A DNA stretch of 34,057 nucleotides from NCBI GenBank assembly GCA_029245525.1, contig JAQWPD010000083.1, forward strand, positions 1-34,057, written 5' to 3'. This DNA is from Gammaproteobacteria bacterium (lineage in GTDB: Bacteria > Pseudomonadota > Gammaproteobacteria > Steroidobacterales > GCA-2729495). The translations under genes were made by a program, and so were the position numbers. Shown piece by piece: positions 26,901 to 34,057 of this stretch (within the stretch, counting starts at the first letter, position 1; every line of letters begins with the position of its first letter). Under the pieces are notes generated by a model, which was not told the origin of the DNA, ran no database searches, and worked only from the letters and a program-made list of their open reading frames with translations.

Positions 26901-27983
26901 ATGTCTCGTGTATTTAATTTTAGTGCCGGCCCGGCCGCGCTTCCGTTGGAAGTGCTTGAAGAAGCAAAAGCATCATTAACAGACCTTGATGGATCGGGTA
27001 TGTCGGTGATGGAAATCAGTCACCGGAGCAAGGCGTTCGATGCTATAGCAACTGAAGCTGAAGCTGATCTGCGTGAATTGATGGGTATTTCCGATGCGTA
27101 TTCGGTGTTGTTTTTGCAAGGCGGTGCGACCCAGCAGTTTGCATTGTTGCCCATGAACCTGTGTGCCCCCGGACAATCAGCGGACTATTTGGTTACCGGC
27201 AGTTGGTCAAAAAAGGCATATAAAACAGCGGCTAGCGTGATTGAGCCTAATCTTGTGGCCGATGCTGCTGCATCGTCTTATACCGATGTGCCGCCCCTGT
27301 CTGAGTGGAAGCTCAGCCCCGATGCCGCCTATTTTCATATGTGTCAGAACGAAACCATTGGTGGTGTGGAATTCCATGAGTTGCCAGACACCGGTAAGGT
27401 GCCGATTGTCTGTGACATGTCATCAACTATTTTGTCGCGTCCTATTGATGTTAACCGTTTCGCCGTCATTTACGCCGGTGCACAGAAGAACATCGGTCCT
27501 GCGGGTCTGACCATTATCATCGCCCGTAAAGACCTCATTGAGAAGGGGGGTGAAAACCTTCCGCCGATACTTCGTTATCAGAACCAGGCAGCAGCAGGCT
27601 CAATGTCGAACACACCGCCAACCTTTGCATGGTATCTCTCCGGTCTCGTGTTTAAGTGGATTAAGCGCCAGGGTGGTTTGCAGGCGATGGGCGAGCTGAA
27701 TAAGCGAAAATCAAATTTGCTGTACAGCGCTATCGACGGATCAGATTTTTACTCAAACCCGGTGGCACTGCCTTACCGTTCATGGATGAATATTCCCTTT
27801 ACGCTGGCGAAGCCCGAGCTTGACGGTCAATTTCTTGCCGAAGCAGAAAAGGTTGGCCTTATGAATCTCAAAGGTCATCGTTCTGTTGGTGGTATGCGCG
27901 CGAGTATTTACAATGCTGTTTCTGAAGAAGCGGTGCAGGCGCTAGTAGACTTCATGGCGGAGTTTGAAAAGCGCAACGCTTAA
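26901..27983 (+). CDS. serC: Phosphoserine aminotransferase
   Basis: SerC transfers an amino group from glutamate to 3-phosphohydroxypyruvate, the second step of serine synthesis, and also serves pyridoxal phosphate synthesis. The 360-residue class V aminotransferase starts RVFNFSAGPAALP and has ISHRSKAFDAI, the FLQGGATQQFALLPMNL segment, the PLP lysine K196 in YAGAQKNIGPAG, and the SVGGMRASIYNAV end motif. It lies directly before a phosphoglycerate dehydrogenase gene, so two consecutive steps are adjacent. A GGAA lies about 12 bases before the ATG. Confidence 0.97.
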   Translation: MSRVFNFSAGPAALPLEVLEEAKASLTDLDGSGMSVMEISHRSKAFDAIATEAEADLRELMGISDAYSVLFLQGGATQQFALLPMNLCAPGQSADYLVTGSWSKKAYKTAASVIEPNLVADAAASSYTDVPPLSEWKLSPDAAYFHMCQNETIGGVEFHELPDTGKVPIVCDMSSTILSRPIDVNRFAVIYAGAQKNIGPAGLTIIIARKDLIEKGGENLPPILRYQNQAAAGSMSNTPPTFAWYLSGLVFKWIKRQGGLQAMGELNKRKSNLLYSAIDGSDFYSNPVALPYRSWMNIPFTLAKPELDGQFLAEAEKVGLMNLKGHRSVGGMRASIYNAVSEEAVQALVDFMAEFEKRNA

Positions 27984-28018
27984 ACAGTCAGCTTATTTTT
28001 TGACAACGGCCAGGCGCA

Positions 28019-28047
28019 TTTACGGTCGATTTTTACCCTTTTAATAT
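28019..28047 (+). promoter_or_regulatory. Candidate promoter for the phosphoglycerate dehydrogenase gene
   Basis: TTTACG (28019-28024) and TAATAT (28042-28047) are separated by 17 bases and lie in the 79-base gap after serC. A start near 28054 would leave a leader of about 9 bases before the ATG. The -35 is moderate, so read-through from serC may be the main route of expression. Confidence 0.3.
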
Positions 28048-28062
28048 ATTTGGCAGGTAGTC

Positions 28063-29238
28063 ATGTACAAAGTACGTTCACTTAATAATATTTCCCCAGA
28101 AGGCCTTAAATTATTGCCTTCTGATCAGTACAGCGTTGGTGAGAAAGTTGAGTCTCCCGATGCCATTATTTTGCGTTCGTATAAAATGCACGGAGAGTCA
28201 TGGTCCAGCAGCATTAAAGCTATCGCCCGCGCCGGTGCGGGTGTAAATAATATTCCTGTTGATGAATTTACCAAGCGCGGTGTGCCGGTATTTAATGCGC
28301 CGGGTGCCAATGCTAATGCGGTAAAAGAGCTGGTCATTAGCGGTATGCTGCTGGCCGCGCGCAACTTGTGCCAAGCCTACGGTTATACGCAATCTCTGCA
28401 AGGTGAGGGCGATGCGCTGAATAAGCAGGTCGAAGCCGGCAAAAAGAAGTTCGTTGGCTATGAGCTGCCCGGTCGCACCTTAGGTGTTATTGGGCTGGGC
28501 GCTATTGGTGTTCAGGTGGCTAATGCTGCTCATTCACTGGGCATGAATGTTATTGGTTTTGATAACCACATTACTGTTTCTCGTGCATGGCAGTTGTCGG
28601 CAGGTGTAGAGCAGGCTCGCAGTCTGGAAGATCTGTTCAGCCGCTCAGATATGGTGACGCTGCATGTGCCATTGCTTGAAGATACGAAGCATCTGGTGAA
28701 TGCGAAACGCATTGCCATGATGAAACAAAATGGTGTTGTGCTTAATTTTGCTCGTGGCGGAATCGTTGACGATGCTGCAGTGCTGGAAAGCCTGAAAGCA
28801 GGCCATCTCGGTCGTTATGTTTCCGACTTCCCGTCACGCGAATTGTTGGGCAACGATCAGGTTATCGCTTTGCCACATCTTGGTGCGTCAACCGAAGAGG
28901 CTGAAACTAACTGCGCAATAATGGTCGCGCAGAATATGCGTGATTATATTGAGCATGGCATTATACGTTTCTCAGTGAATTTTCCTGATGCCGATATGCC
29001 GCGCACTAGCGGCAGCCGCATCACGATTGCGAACCAGAATAAGCCAAACATGGTGGCGCAGATTTCGACCTGCTTGGCGTCTGCCGGGCTTAATGTTGAT
29101 GATCTATTGAATAAGTCACGCGGCGATGTCGCTTACACCATCGTCGATCTTGATGGCCCGGTGCCGGCTGAAACTATTGCCGCTATCGGCGCTATTGAAG
29201 GTGTTATCAATGTGCGTTGCCTTGGGCAGGGCGACTAA
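28063..29238 (+). CDS. serA: D-3-phosphoglycerate dehydrogenase
   Basis: This enzyme oxidises 3-phosphoglycerate to 3-phosphohydroxypyruvate, the substrate of SerC encoded next to it. The 391-residue protein has the NAD-binding GLGAIG motif (144-149) and the catalytic triad of D-hydroxyacid dehydrogenases: R231 (NFARGGIVDD), E260 (FPSRELLG) and H272 (LPHLGAST). An ACT domain runs from about residue 320 to the end (NKPNMVAQISTCLASAGLNV), probably for serine feedback. It belongs to the shorter bacterial type with one ACT domain. In the Pseudomonas arrangement this gene is absent from between serC and pheA. Confidence 0.93.
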   Translation: MYKVRSLNNISPEGLKLLPSDQYSVGEKVESPDAIILRSYKMHGESWSSSIKAIARAGAGVNNIPVDEFTKRGVPVFNAPGANANAVKELVISGMLLAARNLCQAYGYTQSLQGEGDALNKQVEAGKKKFVGYELPGRTLGVIGLGAIGVQVANAAHSLGMNVIGFDNHITVSRAWQLSAGVEQARSLEDLFSRSDMVTLHVPLLEDTKHLVNAKRIAMMKQNGVVLNFARGGIVDDAAVLESLKAGHLGRYVSDFPSRELLGNDQVIALPHLGASTEEAETNCAIMVAQNMRDYIEHGIIRFSVNFPDADMPRTSGSRITIANQNKPNMVAQISTCLASAGLNVDDLLNKSRGDVAYTIVDLDGPVPAETIAAIGAIEGVINVRCLGQGD

Positions 29239-29266
29239 GTTGTTCGCCAATTTTTGAGGGTCCGTC

Positions 29267-30379
29267 ATGTCAGACTCAAAAGATTCAATATCGGAAGACC
29301 TGAGCGCTATTCGCAATCAGATTGATGAAGTCGATATCCAGTTAGCTTCATTAATTAGCAAACGGGCCTCGTTGGCGAAACAAATTGGAGATGCCAAACA
29401 CAGTGATGCCGGCAGCGGTGTTGTTGAGTTTTATCGTCCGGAACGTGAGGCGCAGGTGCTGCGTGCTGTTGCCGAGCGCAATGAGGGGCCGCTTGAGAAT
29501 GACGAAATGGTTCGCTTATTCCGTGAAATCATGTCGGCGTGTCGGGCTTATGAAGAACCTCTGAAAGTGGGTTACCTTGGGCCCGAAGGCACATTCACAC
29601 AGTCTGCTGTATTCAAGCATTTTGGCCATTCAGTCGGCCCTCTGCCGCTGGCCACTATTGAAGATGTGTTTCATGAGGTTGAGAACGGTGCTGCCCGTTT
29701 CGGCATTGTGCCAATAGAGAACTCCAGCGCAGGCATGGTAAATCACACTCTGGATATGTTTCTGGCTTCGTCGCTGAGTATCTGTGGTGAGGTTGAGATG
29801 CGTATTCGTCAGCATTTACTGGGCAAAATGGGAGATCCGAAAGACGTGCTGCGGGTGTGCGCACATCCGCAGGCTTTGGCTCAGTGCAGAGCTTGGCTGG
29901 CCGAGTCGCTGCCCAATGCAGAACAGATTCCTTGCAGCAGCAATGCCGAAGGTGCGAAACGAGCGGAGAGCGAGGTGGGCACCGCCGCTATTGCCGGTGA
30001 TTCAGCTGCCGATGTGTATGGGTTAAACGTGCTGGTGTCGAACATCGAAGACAGTCGCGACAACACCACACGATTTCTTGTTATTGGTCATCGTATCCCT
30101 CCTGCGAGTGGCGACGATAAAACCACGTTAATTATTTCTGCATCCAATACTGACGATGCAGGGTCGCTGCATAAAATGCTAAAGCCATTTGCTGCGAAGA
30201 ATATAAATATGACCCGCATCGAGTCGCGTCCTTCGCATCAGCGCAAGTGGCATTACGTCTTTTTTATTGATATCGATGGTCATACCGATGACGCTAACGT
30301 GCGCGAAGCGCTGGCGAAGCTCGAGGCCAGCGCACAACTCTTTCGGGTGCTTGGATCCTACCCGAAAGCCATTCTTTAG
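29267..30379 (+). CDS. pheA: Bifunctional chorismate mutase/prephenate dehydratase (P-protein)
   Basis: PheA converts chorismate to prephenate and prephenate to phenylpyruvate. Domains in order are AroQ chorismate mutase (about 10-97, with IRNQIDEVDIQLASLISKRA in its first helix), prephenate dehydratase (about 98-275, GYLGPEGTFTQSA through DNTTRFLVI, TRF at 268-270), and an ACT regulatory domain with the ESRPS phenylalanine-sensing motif (319-323). Length 370 is typical. The N-terminus carries about 10 extra polar residues. It is 28 bases after serA and 23 bases before hisC, so it is operonic. Confidence 0.97.
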   Translation: MSDSKDSISEDLSAIRNQIDEVDIQLASLISKRASLAKQIGDAKHSDAGSGVVEFYRPEREAQVLRAVAERNEGPLENDEMVRLFREIMSACRAYEEPLKVGYLGPEGTFTQSAVFKHFGHSVGPLPLATIEDVFHEVENGAARFGIVPIENSSAGMVNHTLDMFLASSLSICGEVEMRIRQHLLGKMGDPKDVLRVCAHPQALAQCRAWLAESLPNAEQIPCSSNAEGAKRAESEVGTAAIAGDSAADVYGLNVLVSNIEDSRDNTTRFLVIGHRIPPASGDDKTTLIISASNTDDAGSLHKMLKPFAAKNINMTRIESRPSHQRKWHYVFFIDIDGHTDDANVREALAKLEASAQLFRVLGSYPKAIL

Positions 30380-30402
30380 ATCGCACCCGATAGTTCATCG
30401 CG

Positions 30403-31539
30403 GTGCCTGATGCCAATAAACATTTTCCATTAAATTATGCCGCACCCGCGGTACGGGGTTTGCAGCCGTATGTTCCAGGCAAACCGCTGGATGAGCTTGA
30501 GCGTGAATACGGAATTCGCAATGCCGTTAAATTGGCGTCCAACGAGAATCCGGCGGGACCTTCGCCTAGGGTTTTTCAGGCTATTGAAGCGGCTGCAAAA
30601 ACCATCAATCGTTACCCTGATGGTGCTGGCTTTCAGCTGAAAAAATCGCTTGCAGTGCATCTTGGTGTAGAGCAAGAGCAGCTGACTTTGGGTAATGGCT
30701 CCAACGACATTCTGGTGTTGCTGGCAGAGGTCTTTTTAACCGCTGCCACTAATGCGGTGTTTTCTGAATATGCTTTTGTTGTCTATCCGCTAGCCGTGCA
30801 GGCTACCAGCGCCGAAGCGCGAGTGGTTCCCGCTAACAAAACAAATCATCCGCAAGCTCTGGGTCATGATCTTAATGCTATGTTGGCTGCGATTGATGAG
30901 TCGACTCGTTTGGTGTTTATTGCCAATCCGAATAATCCAACCGGAACCTGGCTGGAGCCCGACGCGCTTTATGCATTTCTAAAAAAGGTGCCATCCACCA
31001 CAGTGGTGGTGCTGGATGAGGCTTATTGCGAGTATAGTGGGGCGGGCCATGGGTCATTGGCGTGGCTGAGTGAATTTCCGAACTTGGTCGTCACCCGAAC
31101 CTTTTCTAAGATCTACGGTTTGGCAGGATTGCGTATTGGCTATGCTATCAGCAGCCCGGAGTTGGCAGAATTGCTTAACCGCATTCGCCAGCCGTTCAAT
31201 ATTAATAGCATTGCATTAGCCGCGGCAGAGGCGGCGTTGGTGGATCAGAGTTATATTGAGGCCTGTCGTAAAGCGAACTCGGAGGCGTTGGCATTTCTGA
31301 CGGAGGGCGTGACATCGATAGCCGGTGTGCGGGTTATTCCATCGCGGGGGAACTTTGTGCTCGTTGATCTAGGGCGACCTGCACTGCCGGTGTACGAGGC
31401 ATTGTTGCATGCCGGCGTCATAGTTCGTCCGGTGGGTAACTATGGGCTGCCAAATCATTTGCGGGTTACCGCTGGAAGCGTTGTTGAGAATACAGCGTTT
31501 TTGACGGCGCTTTCCGCGGCGCTTGTTCGCGTGATTTAA
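30403..31539 (+). CDS. hisC: Histidinol-phosphate aminotransferase family (HisC)
   Basis: The 378-residue class I/II aminotransferase has NENPAGPSP-type N-terminal residues, NPNNPTGTWL, VLDEAYCEY, and the PLP lysine K236 in TFSKIYGLAGLRIGYA. The start is GTG, with no clear ribosome-binding site, so translation may follow from pheA. HisC enzymes act on histidinol phosphate; copies located between pheA and aroA, as here, are often thought to work on aromatic keto acids as well. It should be checked whether another hisC exists in a his operon. Confidence 0.9.
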   Translation: MPDANKHFPLNYAAPAVRGLQPYVPGKPLDELEREYGIRNAVKLASNENPAGPSPRVFQAIEAAAKTINRYPDGAGFQLKKSLAVHLGVEQEQLTLGNGSNDILVLLAEVFLTAATNAVFSEYAFVVYPLAVQATSAEARVVPANKTNHPQALGHDLNAMLAAIDESTRLVFIANPNNPTGTWLEPDALYAFLKKVPSTTVVVLDEAYCEYSGAGHGSLAWLSEFPNLVVTRTFSKIYGLAGLRIGYAISSPELAELLNRIRQPFNINSIALAAAEAALVDQSYIEACRKANSEALAFLTEGVTSIAGVRVIPSRGNFVLVDLGRPALPVYEALLHAGVIVRPVGNYGLPNHLRVTAGSVVENTAFLTALSAALVRVI

Positions 31540-31551
31540 GAGGAGCTTTGC

Positions 31552-32883
31552 GTGAGTCAAAATGCACAGGCATTTGTGGTTAGCCCCGGCAATAGTTTGT
31601 CCGGTGAAGTGACTGTAGCAGGTGATAAGTCGATCTCTCATCGGGCCATAATGTTTGGTGCCATTGCTCTTGGTGTGACCCGGGTGCGCGGGTTTCTGCC
31701 TGGCGAAGATTGTTTGGCAACCCTCTCGGCAATGCAGTCGATGGGGGTTCGTATTGAACGCCCGGCTGACACCGAGGTTGTTATCCACGGTGTCGGTATG
31801 CATGGCCTGCAGGCACCGGCCTCAGCAATTGATCTGGGTAATTCGGGTACAGCCATGCGACTAATGATGGGTTTGTTAGCGCCGCAGTCATTTCCGGTTG
31901 AGCTTGTGGGGGATGCGTCCTTATGCAGTCGTCCGATGGAGCGTGTGGCTAAGCCCCTGCGCAGTATGGGCGCGAGTATCGAAACAACCGGTGGTAAGCC
32001 GCCTCTGCGCCTCGCTGGTAAGGCCGGCCTCACAGGTATTGAGTATGTGAGCCCCATAGCCAGCGCTCAGGTGAAGTCCGCAATCCTACTTGCTGGCTTG
32101 TACGCCGAAGGGGAGACCGCGGTCGTTGAGCCTGCCATCACTCGAGACCACACCGAACGAATGCTTGCCGCATTTGGGGTAAACATTGATGTTTCGGGTT
32201 TGCGCTCGGCGGTGCAGGGCGGTGCCGAACTTCGGGCTGTCGATGTCGATGTTCCCGCGGATATTTCTTCGGCGACATTTCCGCTGGCTGCAGCGTGCAT
32301 CTCGGCAACGGGTCCGGTGGTGATTCATGATGTTGGTATTAATCCGAGTCGCACCGGTATTCTCGATATTCTAAGTTTGATGGGTGCCGATATTCGTCTG
32401 AGCGGGCATCGCCAGATTGGCGGTGAGCCTGTTGCAAGGCTAACCGTAGTGCCTGCAGCTTTGAAAGGGGTTGAGATACCGCGGCACTTGGTGCCGCTAG
32501 CCATAGATGAATTTCCAGTGGTGTTTGCCTTAGCCGCGGTTGCACAGGGCAGCACTGTAATTAGTGGCGCCGAAGAATTACGTGCAAAAGAAAGCGATCG
32601 GATTGCTGCAATGGTTAATGGGCTGCGCGAACTCGGTGTTGCTGTTGAAGAGTTTCCCGACGGTGCCCGTATTACCGGCGGTGCGGTGCAAGCAGGTGTG
32701 GTTGACAGCCTTGGCGATCATCGCATTGCGATGGCCTTTGCGGTGTTGGCGGCAGTGGCAGAGGGACCGGTAAAAATCCTCAATACGGCTAATGTAGCTA
32801 CGTCTTTTCCTGGCTTTATCGCCTGCATGAATTCGCTTGGGCTTTGCATCGAAGTCGCAGATACAGCGGGGAGTGCCCGATGA
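31552..32883 (+). CDS. aroA: 3-phosphoshikimate 1-carboxyvinyltransferase (EPSP synthase), not fused
   Basis: AroA makes EPSP from shikimate 3-phosphate and phosphoenolpyruvate. The 443-residue protein has GDKSISHRAIM (24-34), the PEP-site NSGTAMR (97-103, with the glycine G99 typical of glyphosate-sensitive forms), CSRPMERVAKPL and RAKESDRIAAM. The start is GTG preceded by AAGAGGAG (31538-31545), a strong site. The family branch is close to the AroA half of Pseudomonas TyrA-AroA fusions, but no TyrA sequence is fused or adjacent. Its stop overlaps the cmk start as ATGA. Confidence 0.96.
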   Translation: MSQNAQAFVVSPGNSLSGEVTVAGDKSISHRAIMFGAIALGVTRVRGFLPGEDCLATLSAMQSMGVRIERPADTEVVIHGVGMHGLQAPASAIDLGNSGTAMRLMMGLLAPQSFPVELVGDASLCSRPMERVAKPLRSMGASIETTGGKPPLRLAGKAGLTGIEYVSPIASAQVKSAILLAGLYAEGETAVVEPAITRDHTERMLAAFGVNIDVSGLRSAVQGGAELRAVDVDVPADISSATFPLAAACISATGPVVIHDVGINPSRTGILDILSLMGADIRLSGHRQIGGEPVARLTVVPAALKGVEIPRHLVPLAIDEFPVVFALAAVAQGSTVISGAEELRAKESDRIAAMVNGLRELGVAVEEFPDGARITGGAVQAGVVDSLGDHRIAMAFAVLAAVAEGPVKILNTANVATSFPGFIACMNSLGLCIEVADTAGSAR

Positions 32884-33563
32884 GTTCTGTGCCTGTGATT
32901 GCGATTGATGGCCCCGGTGGTGCCGGAAAGGGCACGATCGCCAAGGCGGTGGCTCAGCAGTTGGGCTGGCACTTATTAGACAGTGGTGCCTTGTACCGTT
33001 TAGTCGCCCTTGCCGCGATTCGATGCGGTGTGGCTTGGGATGATGCGCAGGGTCTGGCAGCTTTGGCGCGGAATCTTGATGTCCGCTTTGATTTTGATGC
33101 CGCCGAAGGTGGAATTCTAATGTCGAATGAAGACGTTAGCGAACTCATCCGGGAGGCTGAGTGTTCGCGTGGCGCCTCATTTGTCGCCGCATTACCGGCG
33201 GTTCGGGGCGCCTTAATCCAGCGCCAGCGGGACTTTCAGGCAGCTCCGGGCCTGGTCGCAGACGGCCGCGATATGGGGTCGGTTGTTTTTCCCGAGGCGG
33301 CGCTCAAAATCTTTCTCACTGCCACAATCGAGGAACGTGCTCTTCGGCGCTATAAGCAGTTGAAAGACAAAGGAATGGATGCTAATCTGCGCGACCTTTC
33401 CAGCGAGTTGGAAGAACGTGACAGGCGCGACAGTGAGCGAGAGGTTGCTCCACTCAAACCTGCCCCCGATTCCAGATTGTTGGATACGACTGGCCTGAGT
33501 ATTTCTGATGTTGTTCAAACGGTGCTGAGTTGGGTGGCCGAAGCCTACCCCGCAAATCCCTAA
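32880..33563 (+). CDS. cmk: Cytidylate kinase
   Basis: Cmk phosphorylates CMP and dCMP to the diphosphates. The 227-residue protein begins VIAIDGPGGAGKGTIAKAVA with the P-loop at residues 11-19, then LDSGALYRLVALAA, the DGRDMGSVVFPEAALKIFLTA region, and RDRRDSEREVAPLKPAPDS near the end. I chose the ATG at 32880, because it overlaps the aroA stop by 4 bases; the open frame from 32844 adds 12 unrelated residues. It precedes rpsA, the standard cmk-rpsA order. Confidence 0.97.
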   Translation: MSSVPVIAIDGPGGAGKGTIAKAVAQQLGWHLLDSGALYRLVALAAIRCGVAWDDAQGLAALARNLDVRFDFDAAEGGILMSNEDVSELIREAECSRGASFVAALPAVRGALIQRQRDFQAAPGLVADGRDMGSVVFPEAALKIFLTATIEERALRRYKQLKDKGMDANLRDLSSELEERDRRDSEREVAPLKPAPDSRLLDTTGLSISDVVQTVLSWVAEAYPANP

Positions 33564-33590
33564 ATAACTCAGGCTTTGGTGCGTACCGCG

Positions 33591-33618
33591 TTGTTGCTGG
33601 TGCGTTTTTCATTAACAT
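33591..33618 (+). promoter_or_regulatory. Candidate promoter for rpsA
   Basis: TTGTTG (33591-33596) and TAACAT (33613-33618) are 16 bases apart. A second possible -10, TACAAT (33644-33649), lies downstream with a weak -35. rpsA in enterobacteria has several promoters, so more than one here would not be surprising. Tentative. Confidence 0.3.
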
Positions 33619-33654
33619 GTTCATCAGCAATTTCGCAGATGAATACAATCTGGC

Positions 33655-33668
33655 CTGCCGAAAGGCAG
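33655..33668 (+). promoter_or_regulatory. Small GAAA-loop hairpin just before rpsA
   Basis: CTGCC and GGCAG form a 5-bp stem closed by a GAAA tetraloop, 12 bases before the ATG. It lies where a normal ribosome-binding site would be expected, and no purine-rich site is otherwise obvious. S1 of E. coli autoregulates through a structured leader without a strong Shine-Dalgarno, so a similar role is possible but unproven. Confidence 0.4.
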
Positions 33669-33680
33669 TGAAATATAAAC

Positions 33681-34057
33681 ATGAGTGAAAGTTTTTCAGA
33701 GTTATTCGAGCAAAGTCTCGCTAACCAAGATATTAAATCCGGCATCATTATTACCGGTCAAGTCATCGAGATTTCTAACGACGTTGTTATTGTCAGCGCC
33801 GGCCTGAAATCAGAGGCTGTTATTCCCAAAAGCGAATTCCGTGATGACGCCGGAGAGCTGGAGGTTGAAGTAGGCGACGACGTAGAAGTTGCCCTTGATT
33901 CTTTGGAAGACGGTACCGGCGAAACCCGTTTGTCCCGCGAGCGTGCTAAACGTGAGCGCACCTGGACAATGCTTGAAGAGGCCTACGAGGCTGGCAAGAT
34001 TATCAACGGTATTATTAATGGTCGCGTTAAAGGCGGCTTTACTGTTGAAGTTGATTT
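33681..34057 (+). CDS. rpsA: 30S ribosomal protein S1 (partial, runs off the window)
   Basis: S1 unwinds structured mRNAs on the 30S subunit. The first 125 codons are present. The N-terminus MSESFSELFEQSL is the conserved 30S-binding helix; then the first S1 domain (GIIITGQVIEISNDVVIVSAGLKSEAVIP) and the start of the second (GKIINGIINGRVKGGFTVEV) follow. The sequence is open to the window edge. It is 117 bases downstream of cmk with its own leader region. Confidence 0.96.
   Translation, partial: MSESFSELFEQSLANQDIKSGIIITGQVIEISNDVVIVSAGLKSEAVIPKSEFRDDAGELEVEVGDDVEVALDSLEDGTGETRLSRERAKRERTWTMLEEAYEAGKIINGIINGRVKGGFTVEVD

Noticed and set aside
28000-28022. Perfect TTGACA after serC as a promoter -35
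   Set aside because: No acceptable -10 occurs 15-19 bases downstream. The TTTACG/TAATAT pair further on is a better candidate.

Overview
The window is a compact run of core bacterial chromosome, with about 30 genes over 34 kb and almost no accessory DNA. Gene content and order point to a gammaproteobacterium related to Pseudomonas: rbfA-truB-rpsO-pnp, dksA-gluQ, smc-zipA-ligA, ubiG-mupP-yciK, and gyrA-serC-pheA-hisC-aroA-cmk-rpsA. Base composition looks near 50% GC, lower than in typical Pseudomonas. Together with the order differences below, this suggests a marine relative such as a Cellvibrionales-type lineage. That placement is an inference and is weak below class level. I see no tRNA, rRNA, insertion sequence, phage gene or CRISPR array.

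Layout. (1) 1-3999, plus strand: the last codons of infB, then rbfA, truB, rpsO and pnp (ribosome maturation, tRNA modification, RNA decay). A terminator follows rpsO, a leader hairpin precedes pnp, and a bidirectional terminator follows pnp. (2) 4163-7202, minus strand: queF, dksA, gluQ and a short phaR-like gene, covering queuosine-related tRNA modification and stringent-response control. DksA carries a Lys/Ala-rich repeat extension of about 185 residues. (3) 7430-13737, plus strand: smc, zipA, ligA (chromosome organisation, division, ligation). (4) 13921-14712, plus: a DUF6502 gene with its own strong promoter, which appears to start the mRNA at or next to the start codon. (5) 14883-16089, minus: yciB, yciI and bolA, joined by 4-bp stop/start overlaps. 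(6) 16189-20138, plus: yciO, a site-2-type metalloprotease, scpA, scpB, rluB. ScpA and ScpB are the partners of the Smc encoded in region 3. (7) 20190-23789, minus: an MtaD-like deaminase, ubiG, mupP, yciK. (8) 24145-34057, plus: gyrA, serC, serA, pheA, hisC, aroA, cmk and the start of rpsA (DNA topology, serine and aromatic amino-acid synthesis, CMP kinase, ribosomal protein S1).

How the genes fit together. serC and serA encode the first two steps of serine synthesis. pheA, hisC and aroA cover shikimate and phenylalanine steps, but the prephenate dehydrogenase found fused to aroA in Pseudomonas is absent here. smc, scpA and scpB together specify a complete Smc-ScpAB condensin.

No clearly new multi-gene system is visible. 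The points most worth checking are the DksA fusion with its tandem-repeat tail, the candidate leaderless promoter of the DUF6502 gene, and the rearranged serine/aromatic operon.
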